Below are positions 1-12,144 of a DNA stretch of 64,000 nucleotides, piece by piece; positions within the stretch are counted from its first letter, which is position 1, and each line of letters opens with the position of its first letter. Both the position numbers and the translations under genes were made by a program. Below the pieces are notes generated by a model. It saw only the letters and a list, made by a program, of their open reading frames with translations. It ran no database searches and had not been told where the DNA came from. The stretch comes from Rachicladosporium sp. CCFEE 5018 (taxonomy: Eukaryota > Ascomycota > Dothideomycetes > Cladosporiales > Cladosporiaceae): NCBI GenBank assembly GCA_002077045.2, contig KZ111161.1, positions 186,001 through 250,000 of the forward strand, written 5' to 3'.

Positions 1-1
1 G

Positions 2-517
2 GAAGTGCTGCGTCTCTACTCCCCTGTCTCGATGACGTTGCGGATAGCGGATAAGGATGCGACGCTGAACGGACACTTTATACCGGCTGACACGACGATT
101 ATTTTGGCACCGTGGGCGACCAACAATTCCAAGAAACTCTGGGGTGAAGACGCGCATGAGTTTAAGCCAGAGAGATGGCTGGACGCGGATGGGAAGGCGA
201 ATAACAAGGGTGGAGCGGACAGCAATTTCTCGTTCCTCACCTTTCTCCACGGGCCAAGAAGGTATACTACTCCCTATCCCCCTCCTCGCTCGATCCTCAT
301 TGCCGTGCATCTACTGACTAAAGTGATAAGTTGTATCGGCCAAAAGTTCGCCCAAGCAGAATTCGCCTGTATCGTCGCGGCATGGGTTGGCACTTTCGAG
401 ACGACCTTTGAGGAGAACTCACCACTCGCGACTGGTGAGCCGGAGATCAAGGGCGGGATCACCAGTAAGCCGAAGGGAGGGCTGTGGGTGAACTTGAAAG
501 AAGTGCCAGGCTGGTGA
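2..517 (+). CDS. Cytochrome P450, 3' part (cut by window edge)
   Basis: Two exons are visible, 2-261 and 331-517, joined over a 69-nt GT-AG intron with a CTGAC branch site at 314-318. The fragment opens at the ExxR motif (EVLR), followed by FKPERW. The intron splits the haem-binding loop, which after splicing reads FLHGPRSCIGQ with the cysteine ligand. It matches the C-terminus of the complete copy at 44741-46496 almost residue for residue, so the missing 5' part lies outside the window and is not a truncation. It is expected to be a haem-thiolate monooxygenase; the substrate is unknown. The gene sits tail-to-tail with CCT5. Confidence 0.9.
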   Translation, partial: EVLRLYSPVSMTLRIADKDATLNGHFIPADTTIILAPWATNNSKKLWGEDAHEFKPERWLDADGKANNKGGADSNFSFLTFLHGPRRYTTPYPPPRSILIAVHLLTKVISCIGQKFAQAEFACIVAAWVGTFETTFEENSPLATGEPEIKGGITSKPKGGLWVNLKEVPGW

Positions 518-997
518 GCATGGACAGCCCATGTACGAGCCAGGCAGGCACGGAGGAATTGACTGAATTTGACCGGTGATCTCAAGCTAGGTCATGTGTG
601 GGTATGTACGAGCATACAGTGCGGTACAGTCGAGTCTACATGTATTCTATGACTTTCAGGACCTTACCCGGCAACCTCCATGGCCTTGTGGCACTTCGTG
701 CTTCTCTGAGCGAGCTGATCGTAACGCTCTGCAGCTTGACATCTGCGCGTCCCAGCGTAGTGTAGCCCTGGCTTGTGCTGGCTGGCAATGACTGCCTCCA
801 AAATAGTCAGAGGCAGTATGCTGAAGGGCGCGGGTACTGCTTTTGCAATGCGCCATCAAGAAGGTCCGGCGGCAGCCTTCGTCCGCCAGAGCGGCTTTTG
901 CCTGAGGAACGGTATACCTTCCTGTGTCCGCTGTTGGTCTACCGCAGCAGGTCGGTTTGCGTCGTGCAATACCAGTCGGCCGCGATTCGCTCCGCGT
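518..997 (+). pseudogene. Degraded counterpart of the ORF at 44222-44548
   Basis: This gap between the P450 and CCT5 genes has no convincing ORF. Its right half (about 840-960) aligns loosely in sense with the reverse strand of 44260-44400, including a shared run around the GTGCAAT near 965. The reading frame there is interrupted by stops. The stretch 622-650, next to the P450 end, is nearly identical to the B block. The locus has thus diverged far more than its flanking genes. Treating it as a pseudogene is an inference from this loose alignment. Confidence 0.25.
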
Positions 998-2822
998 CTA
1001 GTAATCGCCATCGCCAGCTCCAGCGACAATGACGTTGTTGATCTTCAACACCATCCGACAAAGCTGCGTAGCAAGCAACAACTGCTGCCTCTTCGAGATC
1101 AACGGATCAATGACGAAGTGCTCTCTCATATCTGCAAGTCAAGTCAGCCACCACCTTCATCTCCATCCCACCCACTCTGGAATCCAGGACTCACCATTAC
1201 TCCCCGTCTGCATACAATCCACGCCCAACACACCCACCCCCTCCCCTCGTCCCTGCCTACCTTTCAACTCCGCCAAAGTCTCAATAGGACTCAACCCCGA
1301 GTTCTCCGCAAGAGCCATAGGCACAGCATCCAGCGCCTCCCCAAAAGCCCTCATAGCATACTGCTCCAGACTCCTGGTTTCCAGACTGGCCCTCTCAACC
1401 GCAAGACTACACGCGATCTCGGCTGCGCCGCCGCCGTACACGATGCGTGAGTCTTTGACCAGGTTTCGGACTACGCAGAGGGCATCGTGGAGAGAGCGTT
1501 TCGCTTCGTCGATGATCATTTTGTTGCTGCCGCGGACGAAAACTGTGACTGCGCGGGAGTTGGCGCATTCTTCGATTACGAGCATCTTTTCGCGGGTCGT
1601 GCCGAAAGACATTTCGCGCACGATGCCGGCTTTGCCTAGCTTCGCTGCACTGAGATCCTCGAAACGCGGCACGATGCGGCCGTTGGTTGCAATGGCGATC
1701 AACTCGATCTCTGGCCCGCCGACCCAGCGGACTGCTGGCAAGTCATTGGTTAGCAAGAGGTGGTTCGCTTCGTCATCGAAACCCCATTGGCAGATCACGA
1801 CGTTGGCGCCTGTGTCCTTGATCTGGCGGATCATCTCTTCGAATTTCGAGGCTTCGTACTTTTGTAGCGCCTTGTACTCGGCTACGCTGGTGATGTCGAG
1901 CTTGTGCTTTGTCTTCGGCTTTGGGGGCTCGAAGGCGCATGTTAAGATCGCGAGTTTGGCGTCCTTGACCTCGTTCGGCATTTGAGGATGCGAGAAGTCT
2001 TTGTCGACTATCACGCCTTTTACTAGGAGGGTGTCTTCTAGTGCACCGCCGACTTTGCCGTCCACTTTGATGAGCTCGAAGTCTACGTCTTTCCGCTCGA
2101 GATCTGCGACTGACAGCACGGCGTCCACAGCGATCTGTGCGAAGTGGTCGTGAGCTTTGCTGACGATTTTGCTGCCTAGCGAGGTCTTGGCGACCTTGAA
2201 GAGGTTCGCGTTGTCGGTTTTACTGAAGGCGATGGAGTCTGAAATCTTGTCGAGCTCGGCCACGGCGATTTCGCAGGCGGTGTCGTAGCCATCAGCTATG
2301 CGGATTGGGTGAATGCCCTTGTCAATCAGTTCCGCAGCCTGCTCCAGTAGTGCACCAGCCAGTACGACTACGCCAGTCGTTCCATCGCCTATCTCGGCGT
2401 CTTGAGATTGGGAGAGGGAGACCAGCAGCTGTGCAATGTTGTCCTTGATCTCCATCTGCCCGAGAATTGTAGCGCCATCGTTTGTGACTGTGATGTCTCC
2501 ATCGGGGGATATGAGGATTTTGTCCAGACCTCTCGGACCTAATGAAGTCTTGACAATGTTGCTGACTTGCCGAGCGGCGAAGATGTGTTGCTTGACTGCT
2601 TCGGCGCCGTGGACTCGGGTCTTTTTGCCTTGGTCTCGGACTATGATGAAGGGTCGTCCGGACTCATCGCGAGTGAATTGTGCTTCTCTGTGTCAGTGAT
2701 GGGAGGATCGTTGTGAGGTGAGGGCTGCGTACCGTTGCTCAAGTCTATGTCTGATGGCACGTGTCAGTTACGTGGTCGTCCTGATAGGGCACGATGTTCA
2801 TACTCATCGCACTCCCCGCCAT
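998..2822 (-). CDS. CCT5: T-complex protein 1 subunit epsilon (CCT5), copy A
   Basis: Subunit of the cytosolic CCT/TRiC chaperonin that folds actin, tubulin and other clients using ATP. Four exons, complement(998-1131, 1195-2682, 2733-2750, 2804-2822), give 1,659 nt or 552 aa, the family's usual length. The spliced start is MAGSAMNIDLSNAQF, followed by SGRPFIIVRDQGKK. Group II chaperonin motifs are present: TSLGPRGLDKIL, NDGATIL and GDGTTGVVVLAGALL (the catalytic Asp loop), and VYGGGAAEIACS near the C-terminus. Exon 2 is only 18 nt, and the following acceptor is an AAG; both are supported by the identical structure in copy B. A second in-frame ATG lies just before the first intron, so the start may be five codons later. 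Confidence 0.95.
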
Positions 2823-3328
2823 CTTGACCTCTGTACTACCCCTCTTCCGCCGCCTATGCTCCTCTGCCTACAGACTCCGCTGCAAGGCTTCGATCTGATT
2901 CGTTGCTGCACTGGCTTTCTTTGTGTATCTACGAGTTGGCCGGGTTGTCCAGAATGAGGCGATAAATTTCAAGGTGTTACTGATACTTCGAGTGCATGCA
3001 ATATAGGTACTTCAGTCACTTCCATCTGCCACATCACATCACTCGAACTTTTACTGATCCAAACGTCGCGTACTGGTGGTCCAAGCTTCAATTATCACTA
3101 CGCGACATGGACGCGGAGAGGGCTTCAGTCCATCGCTGGCTCAAAACCCTTCCACCACCATCCCCCCGCACTGCTACACGTCCGCCGCCTATTCTTGTAC
3201 GTGTCGCGAGGGCATATACACCTATCTGAAACATTGGCGACACTGTATTGACGAAGCTGCAGCCACGACATCCTCCGGCGCATAGCTACCTAACCCTCAC
3301 CCCAACTGCCAAAACTCGCATTGCGCCA
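2823..3328. promoter_or_regulatory. Divergent promoter region between CCT5 and HP1, copy A
   Basis: About 500 nt separate the CCT5 start on the minus strand from the HP1 start on the plus strand, so both promoters must lie here. The equivalent interval in block B is 41927-42430 and keeps recognisable similarity, for instance the region around 3040-3150. I see no strong TATA box or defined operator, and the short ORFs here are not conserved in frame with the other copy. Confidence 0.5.
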
Positions 3329-4243
3329 ATGCCTCGTATGTCTCTACTCAGCACTCACTTGTCTACACGACTCGATCCTCATGTTGACCACGACAGCTCA
3401 GCCGCCATCAGCGACGACGAGTCTGACGGTGATGTCCCCGAGGAGATTCCCGCCAAGGCAGTGAAGGCGCCAGATCCAATGGAGGAGGATGAGGACGCGG
3501 ATGAGGACGAGGAAGACGACTCCGAGGAGGCAGAAGATGAATACGTCGTCGAGAACATCCTCAAGCACAGGAATAACAAGGGCACGCTACAATATCGCAT
3601 CAAATGGCTGGGTTACGACGACGAGGCAGATATTACATGGGAGCCGCTGGAGAATCTGTGCGTTGCTCTTACTGCCTTGTTGAGCCCAGATTCGTCAACG
3701 CAGGCAAAGCTGACCTCACACCCCGCGTAACAGCAAAACCGCCTCAGTAAAGCTCTCCGAATACCACGACCGCATCGGCGGCCCCCCCACAAAAGCCGCC
3801 GCCTCCTCCGCCAAAAAGTCCCTAACCACCAAACGCTCAGCCTCCGCCCTCGATTCACCCGCCCCAGCAACCAAGAAATCCCGCACATCCACAGGCGCAG
3901 CAAACAGCACGCCCTCCTCCTCAAAAGACCTCCCCAAGGGAAGCTGGGAGGATAATATAACGAGGATTATTAGCATCATTGAGGAGTCGGAGACGACGAA
4001 GAGCAGAGCCGGGGCAGGGAAAGTGTTGATGGCTTATGCGGATTGGAAGGACAACGTCAAGAGGAAGCATAAGTTATCAACGTTGCGGGGGAAGGCGCCA
4101 CAGCATCTGCTGACGTATTATGAGAGGCATTTGTGAGTGGACTTGAATGTTTGCGAATGCGGGAGGGAGGATGCACACTGACAGTGCGATCCAGGGTCTT
4201 TAGGAGTGACGAGGACGCCACAAAGGCCGAAGCAGAGACATGA
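3329..4243 (+). CDS. HP1-like heterochromatin protein (chromodomain + chromoshadow), copy A
   Basis: Four exons, 3329-3335, 3402-3657, 3734-4132 and 4195-4243, encode 236 aa starting MPPAISDDESD. An acidic Glu/Asp-rich N-terminus precedes a chromodomain (EDEYVVENIL, then QYRIKWLGY and the aromatic-cage stretch ADITWEPLENL). A basic Ser/Lys-rich hinge follows, then a chromoshadow domain (SWEDNITRIISI to HLLTYYERHL). Proteins with this layout (Swi6, HP1, HepA) bind methylated H3K9 through the chromodomain and dimerise through the shadow domain to form heterochromatin. The first exon holds only ATG CCT C; the same structure in copy B (41020-41926) supports it. No frame damage is seen. Confidence 0.93.
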
Positions 4244-4536
4244 CCTCTTTGAGAAGTGGTAGAAGATGACCGTGAGCAGTTTGACGAGTGTATGAGAATC
4301 CGACAGGGCGCCAAACCGCAGCAGACCGGCCGCCACGAAAGGCAAGGCACGGCGAGAGGCCGCCGATGCCACCACCTCCCAAAACCTTGGCTAAGGAGCA
4401 TTAGGGCGATGCGCTCGATGAGGCGTAAAAGTAGTGGAGGCACTTTGAACAGATACCCGCCCTGCCCACAACAGGAGGCATGGCTAATGTACTGGATGAG
4501 AACCCCAGCGGGATACTCAGCCTTTTGCTTTCCTAC

Positions 4537-7500
4537 TTACTTCCCACCTCCACCAACCTTCGTACCGCCTCTCCTCTTATACTTCCTCGGATCCTTCCTC
4601 GACATCCTACTCTTATCCCTCGTACCTTTGCCTCCCTCCCAAAAGCCCGTGCCTTTCTTGCTGACGAGCGAGCTGTGGCAGATGCTGCAGTCCGAGGGAC
4701 GGTAGGCTTGTTCGCGGGAGCAGTGACCGCTGTAAGGGGAGGGCGGGTCAGTGAGGGATACCACAGGATCACAAGTGACGAGAGGTGGATAAGCAGCGCG
4801 TAAAGGCATCGCAACATCAAGGGAAGCGACGGGGAACGGTCCAAGCTCCGGCCAGATGTATGCTCGCAGACCCACGCGATCGGTCCAGCGTACGGGATGC
4901 CGATGGGCTTCATTTCGGCAGCGACAAACATCGCGCCCACCGCTATCCAGCACTCTCCCGCTTCCCCATCAAACTACCGCGATCTCGACCTTTCCCTCGG
5001 GCCCGGACAACATCGCCTGCAGACTAGAGATATGGAGACCGCGGTCCATGTCGGCAGCAAAAGAATGCGCAATCCGGTGCTTCCCCGTGTACGCTACCGT
5101 TTCCCCGTGGAAGTATGGCATCTTGTCCGTGTTGTCGGAATCGGAGCATGCCGCCCGTAGTCAGGATCTGCATCAAGATCCGGGGAAGGCGGGAGGCTCA
5201 TGCAGCCTAGATGCAGGTACCGCGGATATCGTCGGATTAGATCGTGCATCTCGACGATGACATAGAGGGTAGAGTGGTATGTGGAATGAGAAGAAAGAGT
5301 ACGTACCAGATCATGCCGTTGGCGTGTTCGTTTGGGTGGTCGGTTGCTGCGTCGTGGCAGCTGTGGTTATTGTTGGTCAGCGTTGCATTGGCAGGGTACG
5401 GGAAGTGAGGATGGCTTACCGATCGCATGCAAACACCTTGTTACAGCACGAGAACCTACATGCATGTCGTAGTCAGCTTCCCATGTGACGTTCCTACTCA
5501 CTCCTCCCGCTCCGCCCGACCTCTCGGACTCTGGTGGATCACTCGTGCATACGAGGGCCAGTTCGGCTGATGACATCCATGCCAACGACCGGTGAAGGGT
5601 TAACGTACCGAAACCATCTGTACGACTTGCTGTAATGCTCGCAGCGGCCGCGACGGGGCAGCTCTGTGCCGGCTACGATGCCCAGGGTTTCGCGGGTCTG
5701 GGGTTTAGAAAGGTACCTGGTCAGCTTGATATCTCTGCCTCGAGCAGTGATTGGGGATGAGGAGCGGAGATCTGGGCCGGCTCTATGATGGCAATCCCGC
5801 GAAAGCATCTCGAGCAGCAGCGCCTTGCTCGCCCGCTTCGGTCGGCGTTTCAAAGTGTATCGGTCTAGGATGCGGAAGAGAACTCACCTTCTTGCGGACT
5901 GGCGCTTTGCTTGCGCGTACTGCGACTTGTTAGAAGATGTGTCTTACTGACGGGCGGTTGGAGAACTTACTCGCAGCTGCACTGATCTGTAGGAACTTGA
6001 CTTCAGGAATCCGAAATGCTGTCTGGCTTCAGTGATTGCATCACCTGACCGTCATGCCCTATACTGACACGTCTTCTTGTGACACTCCCGACATATTGCC
6101 ATGGTCGACTCGCCCCGAACTGAAATCACGCCAGGCGCGGGATGTGGTGTCGAGCACTCGGCGCAGGTTGGTATGAAGGAGCTGCGATTCACATCGATCA
6201 GTCCATGGACCGGATGTCGTAACGGTATGTTGCAGCTTCAAAAGCTTACCTTGGCAGCATGTCAACCACGGTACAGCCATCGAGATCCAAGTAGCCCGCT
6301 CGAACAGAATTGGCATGCATTAGGTCCGCCCTGAAGCCAACGGAGAAGCGAGTTGTGCACTTCTTGCAACTCGCATCGTGGATGCCAGACCCATCGCTTG
6401 CGGTGACATTATGCAATTTCTCAACGTCCATGATGTCTTTGCAGCGCTCGCATTTGACACTGATGTTGAGTGTCGTCAGTTCCATCAACTAGAGAATGCT
6501 ACTGTCAGTCTCGCGTGCTATCTATCGAGATGCCCGGCTTGCATGCTGAATGGTCTGTGTCAAAGCCTGTTCCACTTCCTCAAATCTGACTTATGCTTCT
6601 TTCACAACCTTTCGCGACGCCGAATCTATAGCAACTCGATCGCTGAGAAATCAAACGGAGGAGGACTTGAACTCACCTCTATGCCATACAATTCCAGCTG
6701 CGGGAATGAGATCAGCACTCCCTTCTCGACAGGCGCAGAGACGGGTGCTCCTCCATCCTCGGAATCATGGGAATTTTCAACATCGTCCCCGCTGTCATAA
6801 GAATAGCCATCGCTGCTCGAAGAGTCACTCTCATCATCCGTACCTCCGACCATGGTCCACTCCGGTGGTCGCTCTATCACATGCAAGTGGGGCCTATCAG
6901 GATCCGTAGACCGCAATGCTCCGGTCTGAGCTGGCGTGACAGTCTTTTGGGGAGTAGACACTGGTACTGGCCGTAAGTCAGGCTCCTGCTTACGATCCTT
7001 TGCCATCTCATGCAGATGCTGCGTAAGATAGTTGATCTGCTGAGTGAGTGTGGCGTCAAGGTGATCCTCAGAACGAGCCTCGAAGGCCGTTTCTACATTG
7101 CGTGCCTCCTTGCTCTCCTCGTCTAGCATAATGGTCGAGGCTTCCAGCGGATACAGTGCAGGTAGTAGTAAGGTGAACGATCTCAGTGACCGCAACGATG
7201 CCGGCCATGATTGCCGCTTCGGCGAGTCGATTGGCAGAGTGTAGCTGAAGCCATCAGGTGATTTTGCGAAGTGTGGCAGTCGACCGAACCTGGCTTCAAA
7301 CTGTCTGGTGTCGCTCTGCCGCTTCTTCTCGGCGTCAACTCTCTGCTCTGAAGTGAACCCTTGCAGCGCAGGCAACCGAGGTAGAAGTGTAGTAACGCTC
7401 GCTGACGGTACTGGGACTGCTGTTGGCTTCGGGGGCCCTCTGTTCACTACGAGCTTAACGGTCTGTGCCATCTCACCGGAGAGGATGGACTCCAGCTGCT

Positions 7501-8703
7501 TGTCGAGTCTGTTCATAAGCCCAAGCAAAGTTGCGCCCGGTGCATTGTCACAGAGTGCGTGGAAGCCATTCTCAATATTTATCTGAAAGCCACGNNNNNN
7601 NNNNNNNNNNNNNNNNNNNNNNNNNNNNNNNNNNNNNNNNNNNNNNNNNNNNNNNNNNNNNNNNNNNNNNNNNNNNNNNNNNNNNNNNNNNNNNATGGTC
7701 GAGGCTTCCAGCGGATACAGTGCAGGTAGTAGTAAGGTGAACGATCTCAGTGACCGCAACGATGCCGGCCATGATTGCCGCTTCGGCGAGTCGATTGGCA
7801 GAGTGTAGCTGAAGCCATCAGGTGATTTTGCGAAGTGTGGCAGTCGACCGAACCTGGCTTCAAACTGTCTGGTGTCGCTCTGCCGCTTCTTCTCGGCGTC
7901 AACTCTCTGCTCTGAAGTGAACCCTTGCAGCGCAGGCAACCGAGGTAGAAGTGTAGTAACGCTCGCTGACGGTACTGGGACTGCTGTTGGCTTCGGGGGC
8001 CCTCTGTTCACTACGAGCTTAACGGTCTGTGCCATCTCACCGGAGAGGATGGACTCCAGCTGCTTGTCGAGTCTGTTCATAAGCCCAAGCAAAGTTGCGC
8101 CCGGTGCATTGTCACAGAGTGCGTGGAAGCCATTCTCAATATTTATCTGAAAGCCACGTGGGATGTCTTTGTTCAAGATCCTCAATGACGGCCGTCCATT
8201 GTCCGGGTAGCCATGTGGGATCTCAAGAGAGCAGTCTAGAGCATCAATTTCGTAGGGAAAGTCAGGATCTGTCGGGATCATCTGGAACGTGAACACCGTG
8301 GCATGGTCCTTCTCGTCGGTCGTAGGTTTGAAGCGCCGCTGTATCTGGCCGATCTGGAAAGTCCTGACATCCTCGACCTGTGGCTTTGGTGCTGCAAAAG
8401 TGCGAGGAGCAGGCTGCTGCGACTTCTTCGTGTTGCTCATCGCTACAGGTACTTTTGTACCCAATGATGAGGAGTCATTGCCATCCAGCGATAACTCTGT
8501 ATGGGCGTAAGGGCAAGTATCGCCCGCGCGGCAACCTATATGGCGATTGTCAATTTGTATTGACATGCCTGGTAGCCACTACAGAGCGAAATCGATCGAA
8601 ATTTCCCAAGCTGTCGAGGAAACGTTCACCTACCTTGCTTGGTGCCAAAGAAGCGACATGAAGCACGCTTCGCCTTGGACCGTTGGGTGCTCTCGACGGG
8701 CAT
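4537..8703 (-). CDS. CCCH + CHY zinc-finger protein, copy A (contains an assembly artefact)
   Basis: Ten exons on the minus strand: 8634-8703, 6677-8535, 6250-6488, 6069-6181, 5971-6018, 5888-5919, 5609-5697, 5420-5455, 5307-5360 and 4537-4729. The start MPVESTQRSKAKRA leads into a CCCH finger (C-x8-C-x5-C-x3-H) split by intron 1. A long middle region with an acidic Ser/Asp stretch follows. Next come a Cys-rich segment, then a CHY-type zinc finger (RRGRCEHYSKSYRWFRFSCC, then CHD..HPNEHAN and CSREQAY). The end is a basic tail, GFWEGGKGTRDKSRMSRKDP. Exon 2 carries a 100-N gap plus a duplicated 464 bp. Removing exactly 564 nt gives 1,295 nt, identical in length to copy B, and a product of 722 aa. 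The biological role is unknown; CHY fingers are zinc-binding modules found in Hot13 and RCHY1-type proteins. Confidence 0.85.
7131..8158. repeat. 464-bp direct duplication flanking an N gap (unmerged contig overlap)
   Basis: Positions 7131-7594 and 7695-8158 read the same as far as I can compare them and are separated by exactly 100 N. Both lie inside one exon of the CHY zinc-finger gene. The other copy of that exon is shorter by precisely 564 nt (464 + 100). The simplest reading is two contig ends that overlap but were joined as if separated by a gap of unknown size. It is not a biological tandem repeat. Confidence 0.95.
7595..7694. other. Assembly gap, 100 N
   Basis: A run of 100 N, the conventional placeholder for a gap of unknown length. 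Because its flanks overlap by 464 bp, the true gap is probably negative and no sequence is missing here. Confidence 0.99.
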
Positions 8704-10417
8704 CACAGCCAGATGAGTCTCTCGGAAAAGGGTCGCTCAACTGTAATGGAGAGTATGGCCGCGATACTGGTAAGTGGCAAGAGTTGGGCGATGACTTGAT
8801 CAGAAGCAAGATCACGGCAGCCGTGTCGAGCAGTCTTTTAGGAGTGATGGAGGTGGTGTAACTACATACGGACCCTGTCGTTGACAAAAGATCACTGTGA
8901 GTCTTCGAGCGTCTGCTACGAGCTCATCTGCAGCGCGTCAAGTTCTGTCACTAGAGAGAAGGTGAAATAATCCATCTCATACTTCGTCATGGTGATTTGA
9001 ACGCCACGATGAAGTGAAGTCGCGACGGTCCGTTCCGCCTCGGACAAGCTTGAGGCGTTCTTGCCTTTTGCTGGGAGGTATGAACTCGCATCACGACCTC
9101 GTGCGACGATATTGGTGCTCATTCAAAGCATGGGTAGGACACACTGTCCAGGCGTTCACGTAGTAATCCGCAGATCCAAAGCAGCGGAGACGCAATGAGC
9201 TTGACTGCATCAGGCAAAAGCGACGGCTGTATCGCGGAGGCCACGGTCACGCCGCGAGCCGGTGACAGGTCCACAGATCAGCCTAGAAAACTTCTCGAAA
9301 GAATGGTACCAGCAATCCCTGCAGCAATCAGGAATCTGCCGGCCTGGCGATGAGATAACTGCGGAGTCGACTCGAGAAAGTGGAGAACGGTATCCGCTCT
9401 TCGTCAGCCTCCTCACGATCACGCCTTGGAATCTAATATCGCTGCAAAGTCTAACACTCGTACTGTCCACGCAAGCAGAAAGCGTTGAGGGAAGCTCGCA
9501 AATAGCCCTGATTGACGGGCAGCAAGTAGCATGGTATATGTGAGACCATTCCACAGAACCACTCTCTAATATGCATGGCAATACATCCCACGCGCGCATG
9601 ACACCCTCACGAATCCTCCCTTACCCGCCCCGCTCTGCGAATCAGCCGCCGCACACCGATCTCGTGAACGGCAGAGCAGCGAATGAGCAACGGCAATCTG
9701 TGCGGCCTATTCTGAAAGCCGTGCATGGCGCTGCAAGGCCGGCATAGGCGCTGCGGTGGCTGCAGCATGCAATGCACGGCTAATAGAGAGCATGCGTGCA
9801 GGAGTGCAGATGACTGATTTCGCAAAGCAGCGGTCAGCGGGCATGTGATTTGGGTAGAGGTGCTGGATGCGCTGGCAGAGATGGTGAGGGATGGATGGCG
9901 AGTGAGGGATGTCACGGTGACAGGATGGCGATGAGATGCGTAAGCGGTTTGAGTATGTCGTTAATGGTCTTCTACAGTGCTTTCGCTAGCATCTGCTACC
10001 AACACGAGAAGCTACCTCAAACTCTGATCGGAGTCACCGATGTCTCTCTGCTCCCCCTGGTCCGCTCTCTGTAGTATGTACAAGTCGTTGCGGGTCCAGC
10101 TACTCATACAACCGTGCTCACCAAGGATACTTATCCGCCTCCGGTGTGCGCCAGGCTCGTGGAAGGTCGTCGTCAGTAAGCCTTCTTCGCAGCGGTGTGG
10201 TGCGACCCTGCTGTATTACGTAGGATGTCGTGTTGCCGATGCAGGTATCATAATATGAATTGTTTTCCGTCCCAAGAACGCCCAAAGCCATGATCCGTGA
10301 GGATCTCTTCCAGGTCCATAGCCTGAAATCGCTTGAACGCAGAATGATGTGATGTGGTGTTGGCAGCAAGAAGTCCGCTTGCCGATAAGATGTTGCTGTC
10401 GATCATGATGGGTACGA
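8704..10417. other. Intergenic region, no supported gene
   Basis: About 1.7 kb between the CHY-finger gene start and the 3' end of the DUF1752/DUF3295 gene. It contains only short ORFs on both strands with no family resemblance, no splice-consistent exon chains that I could assemble, and no counterpart in block B because contig 3 begins inside the CHY gene. The CHY promoter should lie just above 8703. Confidence 0.5.
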
Positions 10418-12144
10418 CTACCAGCCTTTAGCATGATACTCCTGGAGGCCGATGTCGAAGAATGTGTTATTGACACCAATGCCTCCCTCTCTATGAGAAA
10501 GGACTGGACCAGATTCAGGTTGCTGCCTCAGATTTTTGACGTCTCCAGAGGTGTAATTCCTCTTCATCGCCTTGAGGTTGCCGTTACTCTTATGTTGGCG
10601 CTCCCAGAGAAGATTCTTCCTCAGCGACTCTGTCAACTCTGTCGAGAGCATGTTGCGACGTGTTGTCCGAGGTGAGAGTGACAGCTGTTGATGAGTGTTG
10701 GATGTGGTCATGATAATCGGCAAAGGCGACGTTGTTCCATGAGCCGCTCTCGAAAGCTGTGAGGTAGACTCGGGTGTGGTGGCCACAGAAGGTCCGTTGG
10801 GAGATGTCAGACGTGAACGACGAAGACCTGATGTCGATCTCGAGGCGGCGTTGGCTAGTGCTTTCGCCCGATCGGGTTCATGCATCATAGTCGTAAGCAT
10901 AGATGTTCTGGAGGTGAGGTTCGGTCGTGAGTCGACTCGTTGGAAGAGTTGGGTCTCGTTCACGGACGAGGGCCCACTATGCGGCTCGTCAGAGTCCTCC
11001 CAATCCGATGAGTCGTCATCATCCTCGATAGCACTCTCCGATACATCGTCGTCCTCGTCTTCCGATTCGAAGACCGGACTGTGTGTGGGCGCTGGGAGAG
11101 CGACCGTGACCTCTTCTTTGAGAGATGTCTGCTTGCGCACCTCACGTAATCTGAGACTGGCTGACAGTGAGCTGCCCTTGTATGAGTGCATGTGGCTGTC
11201 GAGCGAGCTCTCCTCCTCTCCGGAGGACGTTCCGATCTGAAACATTGGGGCCTTTCTTCGCACTTGTGGCGGTTGATACTGCGACGAGGTCTTCAGGATG
11301 GGTGTAGGTAGCGCGGCGAGATTCGTTTGTGATCGATAGGAAGAAGGTGCGCCACCGGGCGTGAAGCCTCGAATAATGCTGTGCGTGCTGACCTCAGTAC
11401 ATGAGCTCTCCTCGGAATCGGCTCGTGTGCGTGAGTCTTGCGAGTCCTCGGTCGCGAACGTTGATGAGGACGATTCGAGTGCAGCCCGTGACGATGACTG
11501 CAGCGGAGTGTCGACATCCTCGCTGCTTGCATGTCGCGCAGCGAGCGCCGGCTGTGGTGGAGGGGTTACTTCGGATGATTTGAGTGAAATCGGCATCGGT
11601 AAATCAATCGGCTCTAGTGATTGGGTCTCTTTGATAGAGATGACCATGTTCTCGAGGTCGATTGGCGTTATATGCTTCTCCACCCTGCGGCTCCTGCTTT
11701 CGGTCGAGAGGTGGCGGCTGAGCTCTGGCCGCGCTTGCGGAAGTGAAGTGGCGGATCTCGAAGCTACGTCAAAGTCATCCGACGCAGCGGATTCGAGGCT
11801 AGACGACAGTGCTGGCACTGGAATGTCGTCGCTTGCCGCGTTCGGTGGCGTCGCATGTGGAATGCGTGGCTGTGTGCGGGCTCTCGATTTTGGGTCGCAG
11901 CAGAATGTCTCGCGGTTCCATAAGCGCCAACTCATGTTCTCCAAGCGCTTTCCGTCTTCCATCGCATGTGCAGTCTTGGAAAAGAGCGACCACTGCAGGC
12001 GTAATAGTCAGCAGCGTTCATCAAGTATAGCGACTGCCCAACCGAACTTACCATGCCGAAGAGAGTTTCCACGCTGCTGGTGTCAATCGTGTGCAGCGCC
12101 GGCACCTCCACTCGTAATAACGAGTGTTCTGGCCTGAAAGGCAT
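10418..12144 (-). CDS. DUF1752/DUF3295 fungal regulatory-type protein
   Basis: Two exons, complement(10418-11992, 12052-12144), give 555 aa. The spliced N-terminus reads VETLFGMWSLFSKTAHAME, then RLENMSWRLWNRETFC. This is the short DUF1752 motif (Pfam GATA_AreA region) seen in AreA-like nitrogen regulators and related proteins. A long low-complexity region follows, rich in Ser and Thr with an acidic patch. The C-terminal part is DUF3295-like (SPRTTRRNMLSTELTESLRK, then LLWERQ). No GATA zinc finger is present, so it is probably not itself a DNA-binding GATA factor. An upstream in-frame ATG at 12174 would add ten residues. The family assignment is from memory of the motifs; the function is unknown. 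Confidence 0.75.

Larger units (their letters stand above)
1..8535. repeat. Block A, inverted copy of block B (37326-46496)
   Basis: Four genes in the order P450, CCT5, HP1, CHY finger, with the same relative orientations as block B read on the other strand, and with matching exon lengths throughout. The distance between copies is about 29 kb. Similarity extends through most introns and spacers, except the P450-CCT5 spacer. Confidence 0.92.

Noticed and set aside
3379..3603. Poly-Ser ORF opposite the HP1 acidic region
   Set aside because: It is the complement of GAG/GAC repeats in the HP1 acidic tract.
7131..8158. Genuine internal repeat in the CHY-finger protein
   Set aside because: The copies look identical, are separated by exactly 100 N, and are absent from the partner gene, so this is an assembly overlap.
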